A DNA stretch of 57,949 bases from an uncultured Sulfolobales archaeon (GTDB lineage: Archaea > Thermoproteota > Thermoprotei_A > Sulfolobales > NBVN01): contig CALJEN010000007.1 of the NCBI GenBank assembly GCA_938073905.1, forward strand, positions 1-57,949, given 5' to 3'. Below the pieces are notes generated by a model, which ran no database searches, was not told the DNA's origin, and saw only the letters and a program-made list of their open reading frames with translations. The first letter of the stretch is position 1. The number at the start of each line of letters is the position of its first letter. Positions 42,959-50,801 of this stretch are shown piece after piece. A program made the translations under genes and the position numbers.

Positions 42959-44028
42959 GGATCAGGGTCGACGAGAGGGTGGCCGAAGCGGCAGTCCTCG
43001 GCGGGTCGTTCTTCGGCGGGGGAGGTGGAGGCGACGCCAAGACCGGGATGTCCGTGGCGAAGCTCGCGGTAGAGCTCGGAGACCTCTACATAGTCAGCAT
43101 CGACGAGCTCCCGAGGGAGAGCTGCGTCGTGACGGCGTCGATGGTGGGTGCCCCGGCGGCAAAAGAGAAGCACCTGAAGCCGAGCCACATGATAAGGTCC
43201 GCGGAGCTCCTGGTGGAGCACGGAGGCGTGCGGATATGCGGGTTCATATCCTCAGAGAACGGCGGCACGTCGACTACCAACGGGTGGGTGCCCGCTGCCG
43301 CCCTCGGGATCCCGGTAGTCGACGCACCGGCCGACGGCAGGGCCCACCCGACCGGGGTGATGGGCTCGATGGGCCTCCACAAGCTCGCGGGCTACGTCTC
43401 CGTGCAGGCTGCGGTGGGCGGTAGCAAGGAGGCCGGGACATACGTCGAGCTCGTCGCGCGCGGCAGCCTCTCGAGGGTCGACAGGTTGGTCAGGGAGGCG
43501 GCCGTGCAGGCAGGCGGCCTCGTCGCCGTGACGCGCAACCCTGTCAGCCCCGAGTACCTCAGGGAGAACGCGGCGCCGGGAGCCGTCAGCAAGGCTATCG
43601 AGGTCGGTGAAGCGATGAGGAGGCACATCGGCGACGCTGAGGGAGTGGCGCACAGAGTGGTGGAGCTCCTCGGGGGTGGACTCGTGGTAGACCGGGGGGT
43701 AGTGGAGGATGTCTCCCTGGAAACCCGCGGGGGCTACGACGTGGGGAGGCTCGTAGTTCGCGGAGCCTCCAAGTCCTACGAGGTAACGTTCTGGAACGAG
43801 TACATGACTCTGGAGGACTCGAGCGGAGCGAGGCTAGCGACGTTCCCCGACCTCATAAACACCGTGAGCCTCGAGACGTCGCTCCCGCTGACGTCCGCCG
43901 AGGTCAGGAGGGGTGACGCGGTACTGCTCGTGGTAGTCCCCAAGGAGCTCGTGTCCCTGGGAGCCGGCGTAAGGGACCCCGAGCTCCTAAGGCAGGTCGA
44001 GACGGCTACCGGCAAGAGGATCCTGTGA
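42955..44028 (+). CDS. DUF917-family protein
   Basis: A 357-residue DUF917 protein: GGSFFGGGGGGDAKTG near residue 20, KPSHMIRSAELLVEHGG, SSENGGTSTTNGWVPAAALG, and DAPADGRAHPTGVMGSMGLH. Members are often fused or linked to hydantoinase subunits, and I recall the family being renamed after a thiohydantoin desulfurase (S-Me-THD). That would make a hydantoin-like substrate plausible for this operon; it is an inference. The gene overlaps the racemase by 4 nt, and AroM follows after 6 nt. Confidence 0.88.
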   Translation: MRIRVDERVAEAAVLGGSFFGGGGGGDAKTGMSVAKLAVELGDLYIVSIDELPRESCVVTASMVGAPAAKEKHLKPSHMIRSAELLVEHGGVRICGFISSENGGTSTTNGWVPAAALGIPVVDAPADGRAHPTGVMGSMGLHKLAGYVSVQAAVGGSKEAGTYVELVARGSLSRVDRLVREAAVQAGGLVAVTRNPVSPEYLRENAAPGAVSKAIEVGEAMRRHIGDAEGVAHRVVELLGGGLVVDRGVVEDVSLETRGGYDVGRLVVRGASKSYEVTFWNEYMTLEDSSGARLATFPDLINTVSLETSLPLTSAEVRRGDAVLLVVVPKELVSLGAGVRDPELLRQVETATGKRIL

Positions 44029-44034
44029 CCCCCT

Positions 44035-44694
44035 ATGAGGAGGCTGGGATTAATAACGATCGGCCAGTCACCCAGGGTAGACGCGGTCCCTGAGCTCAGG
44101 GAGATACTGGGCGACGTGGAGATAGTCGAGTGCGGAGCCCTCGATAGGCTCAGCAGAGAGCAGATAGCGGAGCTGGCCCCCGGGAGCGGGGAGCGCCTCT
44201 TCGTGACCAGGCTCAGGGACGGGACCGAGGTCAAGGTCTCTGTGAAGAGAATACTCCCCCTGGTGCAGGAGTGCATAAACTCCCTCGAGCCGCACGTCGA
44301 TATATTGGCCGTGTTCTGCACGGGCGAGCTCCCGGACATCAGGTCGAGCAAGCCCCTGGTGGAGCTATCGGGGCTCCTCCTAAGGGTCGTGGAGGCTCTC
44401 AAGGTGCGCAAGCTGGGTGTCGTGATTCCGGACCCGAGGCAGGTCGGGATGACCGAGGAGAAGTGGAGCAGGGTGGTGCCCGACGTTAGGGTTTTGAGCC
44501 TCTCACCCTACACGGGAGCCCTCGAAGAGCTCGGGAGGGTCTCCGGAGAGCTGAGAGACCGCGACCTCGTGGTGCTGGACTGCGTGGGCTTCAGCGAGGA
44601 GGCCAAGAGGGTGGTAGCCGCAGCCTCCGGAAGACCCGTGCTGCTGCCGAGGACGCTGCTCGCCCGAGTCCTGAGGGAGCTGCTCGGGACGTAG
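44035..44694 (+). CDS. AroM-family protein
   Basis: A 219-residue AroM homologue. The start RRLGLITIGQSPRVD is the family's signature, followed by VECGALDRLS, LAVFCTGELPD with a cysteine where racemase-fold proteins have one, and VVLDCVGFSEEAK with a second. AroM resembles an Asp/Glu racemase relative of unknown function. ATG 44035 follows DUF917 by 6 nt. It is the last gene of the operon; no transporter follows in this window, unlike bacterial clusters with peptide permeases. Confidence 0.88.
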   Translation: MRRLGLITIGQSPRVDAVPELREILGDVEIVECGALDRLSREQIAELAPGSGERLFVTRLRDGTEVKVSVKRILPLVQECINSLEPHVDILAVFCTGELPDIRSSKPLVELSGLLLRVVEALKVRKLGVVIPDPRQVGMTEEKWSRVVPDVRVLSLSPYTGALEELGRVSGELRDRDLVVLDCVGFSEEAKRVVAAASGRPVLLPRTLLARVLRELLGT

Positions 44695-44917
44695 AACGGG
44701 CATCGGAGAGCCTCAAGCTCCTGCCAGCGGTAGCGGAGAGGGAAAGGCATGAGAGGAGGTCTCGGAGCCTATCCGGCCTCGCCCGCGGAGGGTGGAGATG
44801 CGGGATGCTCTCAGCGATGCTGGAAGTTATCAAGGGCGGGGGGAGCGTAAGGAGCTCCAAACCGCTCGCATTCCTCGTAGTGAGCGCTAGAGGGCAGGAC
44901 TGCTATTCCCAGAGAGT

Positions 44918-44975
44918 TGACTCTATATACCCCTCCCTTGACACCGCAGTGCTGCGCGACAGCAGTTCGCGAAAT
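44918..44975. repeat. Dispersed repeat, copy 2
   Basis: Shares TGACTCTATAT-CCCCTCC and GACAGCAG-TCGCGAAAT with 29647-29686. The two blocks are separated by about 20 more bases than in copy 1. It lies in the 690-bp gap after aroM, between nothing recognisable (44695-44917) and a decayed gene. Confidence 0.5.
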
Positions 44976-44987
44976 TCAGACCTCTAA

Positions 44988-45286
44988 GCTAAGCGTAGCG
45001 TTTACAAGGAACCCCGCCTCCACACTCCCCCCAGGCTGGTAGACGCGGCGTCGAGACTCATGAGCATGATGGGGCTGGAGGGCAAGGCCGCGGAAAGAGC
45101 TCGACGAGCTCCTGGAGCTCGTCGACGAGGGGAAGCACTTGGTGATGTACGACGAGAGGAGGTTCGTCGGGTTCCTAAGACGAGTTGCTCGAAGAGCCCG
45201 TCGGATTAGCTAAGAGGTCTCTAGGTGGCGACCTTCTCCCGCTGCGACCTGCTCCGCCGCCCGAAGCCTCCAAGGAGCTCTCCTAG
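44988..45286 (+). pseudogene. Decayed small gene with two frameshifts
   Basis: Three frames join into one plausible protein. Frame 1 reads LVDAASRLMSMMGLEGKAA up to about 45092; frame 2, from about 45096, reads ELDELLELVDEGKHLVMYDE to GFL at about 45176; frame 3 reads DELLEEPVGLAKRSLGGDLL and stops at 45286. Each switch needs one base, near GCGGAAAGAG and near TTCCTAAGACG. Composition is like its neighbours. I do not recognise the product; a small helical protein of about 80-95 residues. There is no clear start codon, so it is probably dead. The gap 45287-45389 shows nothing else. Confidence 0.5.
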
Positions 45287-45389
45287 TCGTCAACCGGCGG
45301 AGGACATGCCTACCCTGTCCAGGTCAAAAATCGGTAAAGGGTTGAGCGAGGGCTCTCCGCGTCCGGGCATCCGAGACCAGGGGAGGGGA

Positions 45390-46427
45390 TCACCTTGCGG
45401 AAACCGGGATCCCCAGCTCGCCGGCCAACTCGACCAGCTTCGCCCACGTCTCGTCATCTATCGGTATCCCCCTAGCAGACCTCTCCTCGAAGCACCTGTC
45501 CCCGAGCTCCCCGGGCACTACGATCTCGGCACCGGGCTCCCTAGGTAGGGACTTCAGGGTCTGCACGTACTCCTCCACGGCCTCGGCGAACTCTCCGTGT
45601 TCCCTGAACACCCCGGGGTCCAGAGCTGCTACTAGGAACCCTCCCTGGGTGTACGGCCCCCTGCCGCCTATCTTGAGGCTATAGGGCGCACCGGCGAGGG
45701 CGCTGCAGAGCACGTCCACCACCATGGCTAGCGCGAGCCCCTTGTAGCCTCCCGCTGGCATCAGATACCCCTCCAGAGCTTCCCTGGGATCGGTAGTCGG
45801 CCTGCCGTCCCTGGTTATGGCCCAGCCCTCCGGGATCCTCTCGCCCCTTCTGGCCGCCATGAGTATCCTCCCGTACGCGACTGCCGAGAGGGCCATGTCG
45901 AGCACTATCGGCCTAGTCCCTCTGGGTACGGCCACGGCTATGGGGTTCGTGCCGACGATCGGCGATCTGGCCCCGGGAACGCTTACCCTGGCCCTGGCGT
46001 TCGCTAGGGCTACCCCCACGAACCCCTCCCTGGCCACCCTCGCGACGTAGTACCCCAGCGCCCCGACGCTCCAGATGTTCCTAGCAGCGCCGACAGCCAC
46101 TCCAGACTTCCTGGCCTTCTCCACGACCCTCAGCGCGAGCTCGTACGCCACCGGCACGCCTATCCCCCAGTCGCCGTCCACGAGAACCGCCACCTCGGTC
46201 TCCCGGAGGACCCTCACGCGGGGCCTCGGGTTCACCTCCCCCCACCTGATGCCGTCGGCGAGGTCGAGCCCCGCGGCGACCCCGTGCGAGTCTACGCACC
46301 TGAGGTTGGCCGTGACTAGCGCGTCGGCCGTCACCTCGGCGTGCTCGCCGCTCGCGCCCAGCCTCCTGAATATGTTGGCGAGCAGAGACCTGAGCTCCTC
46401 GGCCCGCAGTACCCTAGCCATACGCAC
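45390..46427 (-). CDS. Ldh2-family malate/L-lactate/ureidoglycolate-type dehydrogenase
   Basis: A 344-residue NAD(P)-dependent 2-hydroxyacid (or 2-imino/oxo acid) dehydrogenase of the LDH2/MDH2 family. The catalytic His is in CVDSHGVAAGLD, and VPGARSPIVGTNPIAVAVP, IVLDMALSAVAYGR and GYKGLALAMVVDVL are family signatures. The substrate cannot be set: malate, lactate, ureidoglycolate and piperideine-2-carboxylate are all used by relatives. GTG 46427 and ATG 46421 are the likely starts; the open frame to 46562 is not needed. A weak GCACTTTAGC about 25 bp upstream would make it leaderless. It converges with the DUF1177 operon. Confidence 0.87.
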   Translation of the reverse strand: MRMARVLRAEELRSLLANIFRRLGASGEHAEVTADALVTANLRCVDSHGVAAGLDLADGIRWGEVNPRPRVRVLRETEVAVLVDGDWGIGVPVAYELALRVVEKARKSGVAVGAARNIWSVGALGYYVARVAREGFVGVALANARARVSVPGARSPIVGTNPIAVAVPRGTRPIVLDMALSAVAYGRILMAARRGERIPEGWAITRDGRPTTDPREALEGYLMPAGGYKGLALAMVVDVLCSALAGAPYSLKIGGRGPYTQGGFLVAALDPGVFREHGEFAEAVEEYVQTLKSLPREPGAEIVVPGELGDRCFEERSARGIPIDDETWAKLVELAGELGIPVSAR

Positions 46428-46471
46428 CACGCGCCAGCTCCTAGCCCGGGCTAAAGTGCTTCGCACGGCGA

Positions 46472-46483
46472 AAGCATAATAGG
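46472..46483 (+). promoter_or_regulatory. TATA box for the C/D sRNA candidate
   Basis: AAGCATAATAGG, with a purine-rich GAAA just upstream as BRE, is centred at about 46478. Transcription would begin near 46504, three bases before the C box at 46507. Confidence 0.5.
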
Positions 46484-46502
46484 CGCGGTGGAACCCCGTG
46501 CA

Positions 46503-46558
46503 CGGCGTGATGAGTGGCGATGGCAATGAGGCGTGATTGGGCTGAGCTTCGCTGACCT
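46503..46558 (+). ncRNA. Candidate C/D box methylation-guide sRNA
   Basis: C box GTGATGA at 46507-46513, 12-nt spacer, D' box ATGA at 46526-46529, 3-nt loop, C' box GTGATTG at 46533-46539, 12-nt spacer, D box CTGA at 46552-46555. The exact 12/12 spacing and short D'-C' loop are the hallmark of archaeal C/D sRNAs, which direct 2'-O-methylation. D' and C' each deviate at one base. The terminal stem is weak. Targets would be sequences complementary to GTGGCGATGGCA and GGCTGAGCTTCG. Confidence 0.5.
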
Positions 46559-46673
46559 CCACGACCTAGGGCATCGGTTGCCGCAGAGCCTCGCCGCGAT
46601 GCCGCGGCGTCCCGGCTTCGGGAGTCCGCGAGAGTCGCCGCGGCCACCTCGGGGCTTGCGCGGAGGGCTTCCG

Positions 46674-46685
46674 CATTTTATTTCC
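46674..46685 (+). promoter_or_regulatory. TATA box for iorAB
   Basis: CATTTTATTTCC is centred at about 46679, 35 bp before GTG 46714; GGAGGT at 46704-46709 is the ribosome binding site that fixes the start. Confidence 0.5.
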
Positions 46686-46713
46686 GCAGGCCGTACCTCT
46701 TTCGGAGGTTGCC

Positions 46714-48591
46714 GTGAGGAACTTTCTGAAGGCCCCGGAGGGCGAGAGGCTCGCTCTCATGGGCAACGAGGCTATCGCGAGGGGCCTGCTCGAGGCCGGG
46801 GTCTCCGTGGTGACCGGGTACCCGGGCACGCCGTCGAGCGAGGTCATCATGACCCTCCACGAGCTCGGCGCCGCCAGCGGGATCTACGTCGAGTGGTCGG
46901 TCAACGAGAGGGTCGCTTTCGAGATAGCCTACGGAGCCGCTATAGGGGGAGCGAGGGCCGCGGTGACCATGAAGGCCCCGGGGGCCTCCGTCGCCCTCGA
47001 CCCCCTGGTCTCGTCCGCCTACAGCGGCGTCGAGGGAGGACTCATGGTCCTCGTGGCGGACGACCCAGGGCCCCATACGACCCAGACGGAGCAGGACGAC
47101 AGGTGGCTGGGCTTCCTGGCCAAGCTGCCCGTGCTCTCCCCGTCCAGCCCCCAGGAGGCCAAAGACCTCACGGTGGCCTCGCTCGAGCTGAGCGAGGAGG
47201 TCAAGCTGCCCGTCATCCTGAGGACCACGACGAGGGTAAACCACGCCGTCGGTGACGTGGTCCTGGGACCCCTGAGGGCTCCGAAGAGGGCCACTTCCTT
47301 CCGGAAGGACATTCCGAGGTTCGTCAGAGCCGGTATGGCGTGGAACCTGGAGAGGCATAGGTGGTTGAACAGGCAACTCGGCACCGTGGAGGAGGCCTTC
47401 GAGAGGGTCTCGGCAGTCCGCAACACCGTCGAGGGCTCGGGTAGGGCGTGCGTGGTCACCGAGGGCACGGCCTACAACTACGTCGCCGAGGCCGTACGCG
47501 AGCTAGGTGTAGACGCGAGGGTAGTCAAGCTGACCCTATTGTTCCCGCCGCCGAGGAAGTTCCTCTCGGAGGCCCTGGAGGGCTGTGAGAGAGTGCTCGT
47601 GGTCGAAGAACTCGACCCCTACGTGGAGACCATCGTCAGGAGCCTGCTCAGCGAGCTGGGGAGGAACGTCCCCATCTACGGCAAGACCGCCAGCGGCATA
47701 CCCATGGAGGGAGAGCTGAAAACGGGGACAGTGCGCGAGGCGATAGCGTCCGTGCTGCTCGAGGGTTCTGCTACGGGGAGGCCGACCACCGCAGAGCCTC
47801 TCCAGGACGTTAGGGTGCCCCCGAGGCCTCCCCCCATGTGTCCGGCCTGCCCCCACAGAAACACCTACGTAGCCCTCCTGATGGGGATAGCCAGGGCCGG
47901 CTACAGGAGGGACGATGTGCCGATCTTCGGCGACATAGGGTGCTACGCTCTCGGAGCCCAGCCGCCCCTCGAGGCCATATGGACTGAGCACTCGATGGGG
48001 GCCTCGATATCGATGGCGATGGGTCTAAAGGTGGCCGGCTACGACAAGCCGGTGGTGGCCGTCATAGGCGACTCCACCTTCTTCCACGCTGGGGTCCAGC
48101 CCCTCATCGAGGCCGCGCACAAGCGGGTCGACGTGCTGGTAGTGATCGCGGACAACGCTGTCGTAGCCATGACGGGACATCAGTCCACGCCGGCCTGGTC
48201 CGAGCTCGAGTCCGGGAGGAAGGCTAGACCGGTACCGATAGAGAGTGTGGTGAAGGCTATCGGCGTGGAGCGCGTCGAGGTGGTGGACCCGTACGACTTC
48301 GACAGAGCGGTCGAGGCTTTCGAGCGGCTGCTGAGGGAACCGGGAGTCAGAGTGCTGATAAGCAGACACCCCTGCGCCCTCGTGGAGGCCAGGACCAGGG
48401 GAGTCCGGCGCAGGTACATGATCGTCGAGGACAGGTGCACCGGCTGCCTGGCGTGCGTCAGGGTGACCGGCTGCCCCGCTCTCTACTTCGACGGAAGCAA
48501 GGTGAGGATAGCCGAGGAGGACTGCCTCGGCTGCGGGCTCTGCGCTAGGTTCTGTCCCTACAAGGCAATAGAGGTGGTCGCGGGTGGATGA
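46714..48591 (+). CDS. iorA: Indolepyruvate:ferredoxin oxidoreductase, alpha subunit
   Basis: IorA binds thiamine diphosphate and oxidises aryl pyruvates from aromatic amino acids to aryl-acetyl-CoA, reducing ferredoxin. Landmarks are VTGYPGTPSSEV (pyrimidine domain), CPACPHRNTYVALL, and the TPP site GDIGCYALGAQPP with GDSTFFHAGVQPLIEA. The C terminus has two 4Fe-4S motifs, CTGCLACVRVTGCP and CLGCGLCARFCP. Length (625) is normal. The GTG start is set by GGAGGT five bases upstream. iorB overlaps by 8 nt. Reduced ferredoxin could feed the membrane hydrogenase at the left end. Confidence 0.95.
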   Translation: MRNFLKAPEGERLALMGNEAIARGLLEAGVSVVTGYPGTPSSEVIMTLHELGAASGIYVEWSVNERVAFEIAYGAAIGGARAAVTMKAPGASVALDPLVSSAYSGVEGGLMVLVADDPGPHTTQTEQDDRWLGFLAKLPVLSPSSPQEAKDLTVASLELSEEVKLPVILRTTTRVNHAVGDVVLGPLRAPKRATSFRKDIPRFVRAGMAWNLERHRWLNRQLGTVEEAFERVSAVRNTVEGSGRACVVTEGTAYNYVAEAVRELGVDARVVKLTLLFPPPRKFLSEALEGCERVLVVEELDPYVETIVRSLLSELGRNVPIYGKTASGIPMEGELKTGTVREAIASVLLEGSATGRPTTAEPLQDVRVPPRPPPMCPACPHRNTYVALLMGIARAGYRRDDVPIFGDIGCYALGAQPPLEAIWTEHSMGASISMAMGLKVAGYDKPVVAVIGDSTFFHAGVQPLIEAAHKRVDVLVVIADNAVVAMTGHQSTPAWSELESGRKARPVPIESVVKAIGVERVEVVDPYDFDRAVEAFERLLREPGVRVLISRHPCALVEARTRGVRRRYMIVEDRCTGCLACVRVTGCPALYFDGSKVRIAEEDCLGCGLCARFCPYKAIEVVAGG

Positions 48592-49231
48592 AGCAGTGAA
48601 CATAGCGATAGCCTCGGTCGGGGGCCAGGGAGGGTTGACCCTCTCGAGAGTGCTCGCTGTCGCGGCCGTGCTCGACGGCTACTCGGTTAGAACCGGTGAG
48701 ACCCTGGGGATGGCTCAGAGGTTTGGTTCCGTGGTCAGCTACGTGAGGGTGGGCAGGAGAGTTCTATCGCCGGTGTTCGCCGAGGGGGAGGCGGACTTCC
48801 TGCTCGGCCTGGAAGTTATCGAAGCGGCCAGAGCCCTCGGGCTACTGAAGCCCGGCGGACTAGCGGTCATCTCCGACGTCCTGAGGCCACCGGTATCCGC
48901 CAGCCTGAGGAGGGAGCCCTACGACAAGGCCAAGCTCCTCAAGCACATAGGCAGTCGCGCGAGGCTCCTCGTGGTGCCGGCTCGGGAGCTGGCCGCTCGA
49001 GCGGGCAACCCGAGGGCCGCCAACATGGTTGTGCTAGGCGCTTTCAGCAGGCAGCAGAGGGTTCTAACGGAGGGCTCGCTCAGGAGAGCCATCTCCGAGG
49101 TCATCGACCCCAGGTGGCTCGAGAGCTCTCTAAGGGCTCTCGAGCTCGGAATGGAGTATTGCGAGAAGTTTAGCGACCCTCGGGGAGCCGAGACCCCCGG
49201 TGGCCGGGAGTCTGAGGCGGTCAATCATTAA
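48584..49231 (+). CDS. iorB: Indolepyruvate:ferredoxin oxidoreductase, beta subunit
   Basis: The gamma-type domain partner of IorA. IASVGGQGGLTLSRVLAVAA at the N terminus, GETLGMAQRFGSVVSYVRVG and NMVVLGAFSRQQ are typical. It helps bind CoA and completes the catalytic core. 215 residues is a normal length, with an acidic low-complexity C terminus. GTG 48584 overlaps the iorA stop by 8 nt, so the subunits are made together. Confidence 0.94.
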   Translation: MDEAVNIAIASVGGQGGLTLSRVLAVAAVLDGYSVRTGETLGMAQRFGSVVSYVRVGRRVLSPVFAEGEADFLLGLEVIEAARALGLLKPGGLAVISDVLRPPVSASLRREPYDKAKLLKHIGSRARLLVVPARELAARAGNPRAANMVVLGAFSRQQRVLTEGSLRRAISEVIDPRWLESSLRALELGMEYCEKFSDPRGAETPGGRESEAVNH

Positions 49232-49299
49232 GACCTCCCGCGCGGGTTCTCGAGCACCGCGTGCTTATTTCTTCCACTCCTCCCGGAGTACTGGTAGTG

Positions 49300-49623
49300 A
49301 TGGCTGGGCGGAAGAGGCTGACGTTCAAGGAGGTCTACGGTGAGAGCATAGCTCTGGGCATCAAGGTAGCCACAATAAGGCTGAACAGCAGCCTCACCGT
49401 CGGCGACGTGGTCGACGTAGTGGCGGGCAGGAGGTACGTGGGGAAGGCCCTGATAACCGGTGTGGAGACCAAGAAGGTCTCCCAGCTCACGGACGAGGAC
49501 GCCGTGCTGGACGGGTTCCGGAGCAGGAGCGAGCTCTTGAGAGAGCTGAGGAAGATCTACGGGAGGATGATCAGGGACTCCGCCGAGGTCAAGGTAATAA
49601 GGTTCAGGCTCCTCGGGCGCTGA
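49300..49623 (+). CDS. ASCH/PUA-like domain protein
   Basis: A 107-residue protein with the ASCH pattern: KVATIRLNSSLTVGDVVDVV, then VGKALITGVETKKVSQLTDE and DGFRSRSELLRELRKIYG, ending in VKVIRFRLLGR. The fold resembles PUA and probably binds RNA or a nucleotide; some relatives are RNases or amidohydrolases. ATG 49300 (or GTG 49297) is chosen because GTGCTTATTTC at 49261-49271 acts as TATA box with transcription start near 49292, nearly leaderless. A kinase gene follows after 10 nt. Confidence 0.8.
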   Translation: MAGRKRLTFKEVYGESIALGIKVATIRLNSSLTVGDVVDVVAGRRYVGKALITGVETKKVSQLTDEDAVLDGFRSRSELLRELRKIYGRMIRDSAEVKVIRFRLLGR

Positions 49624-49633
49624 GGTCACGGCC

Positions 49634-50197
49634 TTGGTCAAAGCCATCGTCTGCGTGACGGGAATGCCGGGCGCCGGCAAGACCCTCGTAGCTAGGTGCG
49701 TCTCCGAGAGCCTGGGCGCCTACGTAAACATGGGCGACGTGGTGAGGTCCAAGGCCGCTGAGCTGGGGCTCGAGCCCACGTCGGACAACCTGCTGAGGAT
49801 AGCGCGGGAGCTCAGGGCCAGGTACGGCCCGGACGCTGTAGCTAGGGAGGTGGCGGGAGTACTCTCTGGACTCGAGGGGGTGGCCGTTGTGGACGGCGTC
49901 AGGAACCTCGAGGAGGTCGAGCACTTCTCGAGGGTGGCGCCCACCGTGGTGGTCGCGGTCCACGCCTCCCCGAGGGCTAGGTACGAGAGGCTGAGGAGGA
50001 GGGGTAGGGAGGACGATCCCGCGGCCTACCGAGAGTTCCTGGAGAGGGACTCCAGGGAGCTGGAGCTGGGTCTGGGAGCCGTGGTAGCCCTCGCCGACGT
50101 CGTGGTCGTTAACGAGGGCAGGGATGTCCGCGAGGTCTGTCGGGAGGCGCTGGAGAGGGTCCGGGAGGCGCTGCGGGATGTTCTTGCTGAGGGTTGA
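49634..50197 (+). CDS. UPF0200-type nucleotide kinase (dephospho-CoA kinase-like)
   Basis: A 187-residue P-loop kinase: CVTGMPGAGKTLVA (Walker A), YVNMGDVVRSKAAELG, VAVVDGVRNLEEVEHF and RRRGREDDPAAYREFLERD, the archaeal UPF0200 pattern related to dephospho-CoA and adenylate kinases. Substrate unproven. TTG 49634 is the start. The 3' end overlaps the UPF0201 gene by 20 nt, a frequent archaeal pairing. Confidence 0.85.
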   Translation: MVKAIVCVTGMPGAGKTLVARCVSESLGAYVNMGDVVRSKAAELGLEPTSDNLLRIARELRARYGPDAVAREVAGVLSGLEGVAVVDGVRNLEEVEHFSRVAPTVVVAVHASPRARYERLRRRGREDDPAAYREFLERDSRELELGLGAVVALADVVVVNEGRDVREVCREALERVREALRDVLAEG

Positions 50198-50612
50198 GGT
50201 CGAGGCCAGGGCCACCGAAGACCAGGACAAGGTGGCGAGGGCCGTCAAGAACGTGTTCGACGTAGACCCCAGGGTCGTAGAGCTCTCGGAGGGCTACAGG
50301 CTCCTTGTCGCAGAGTCCAGCAGCATCGAGTCCCTGAAGAAGCTCCACGCGCTCCTCAGGCAGCAGAGAGCCCTCGACGCTGCGAGGACCTACATGCTGA
50401 AGAACCGCAGGGGGAGTTCCCTGGAGCTCAAGCTCCACAAGCAAGCTGCTTACGCTGGCCGCGTGTCACTGCTGACGTTCGACGAGGAGTCCCCCCTCGG
50501 CCCCGTCAGGGTGCTGATAGTCTCCGACAAGATCGACGAGATAATAGACTGGCTGGCCCCACCGACGTCGCAGGGCAAGCCTCTGTGGGAGAGGGAGGCT
50601 CCGCGTGTCTGA
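50178..50612 (+). CDS. UPF0201 (COG1931) protein, RNA-binding-like
   Basis: A 144-residue protein with the UPF0201 pattern: VEVEARATEDQDKVARAVKN, LHALLRQQRALDAARTYML, LELKLHKQAAYAGRVSLL, PLGPVRVLI and IIDWLAPPTSQGKPLW. The fold is ribosomal L5-like and probably binds RNA; function is unknown. ATG 50178 lies inside the kinase gene and gives the standard N terminus; the longer frame from 50124 is not needed. Confidence 0.85.
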   Translation: MFLLRVEVEARATEDQDKVARAVKNVFDVDPRVVELSEGYRLLVAESSSIESLKKLHALLRQQRALDAARTYMLKNRRGSSLELKLHKQAAYAGRVSLLTFDEESPLGPVRVLIVSDKIDEIIDWLAPPTSQGKPLWEREAPRV

Positions 50613-50663
50613 GGGCTCTCTCGGTTCAGCATTAAATCCCCTCCCCACCGCATACCGTACTCG

Positions 50664-50801
50664 GTGCGGGGGTTGAGTAGGCTCAGAGAGTGCGAGGAGG
50701 GGTGCAGCACTAAGTGCTCCGATAGACCGGGGTCCGAGTACTTCGAGTGCGTCGGCGAGTGCATGAGAGTCTGCCTAACTAGTGCCACAGGAGAGCCCTA
50801 G
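50664..50801 (+). CDS. 45-residue twin-CX3CX3C protein
   Basis: A very short gene with six cysteines in two identical triads, CEEGCSTKC and CVGECMRVC, separated by 12 residues. This suggests a helical hairpin held by disulfides or a metal/FeS site. A TATA-like CATTAAATC centred at 50634 lies 30 bp before GTG 50664, so the transcript would be almost leaderless. Its last 27 nt overlap the 3' end of the convergent radical SAM gene. The codon use (AGG, GAG) resembles neighbours. I do not recognise a named family. Confidence 0.6.
   Translation: MRGLSRLRECEEGCSTKCSDRPGSEYFECVGECMRVCLTSATGEP

Noticed and set aside
44805-44987. 60-residue open frame after aroM
   Set aside because: Runs through the dispersed repeat and has no ribosome binding site or recognisable product.
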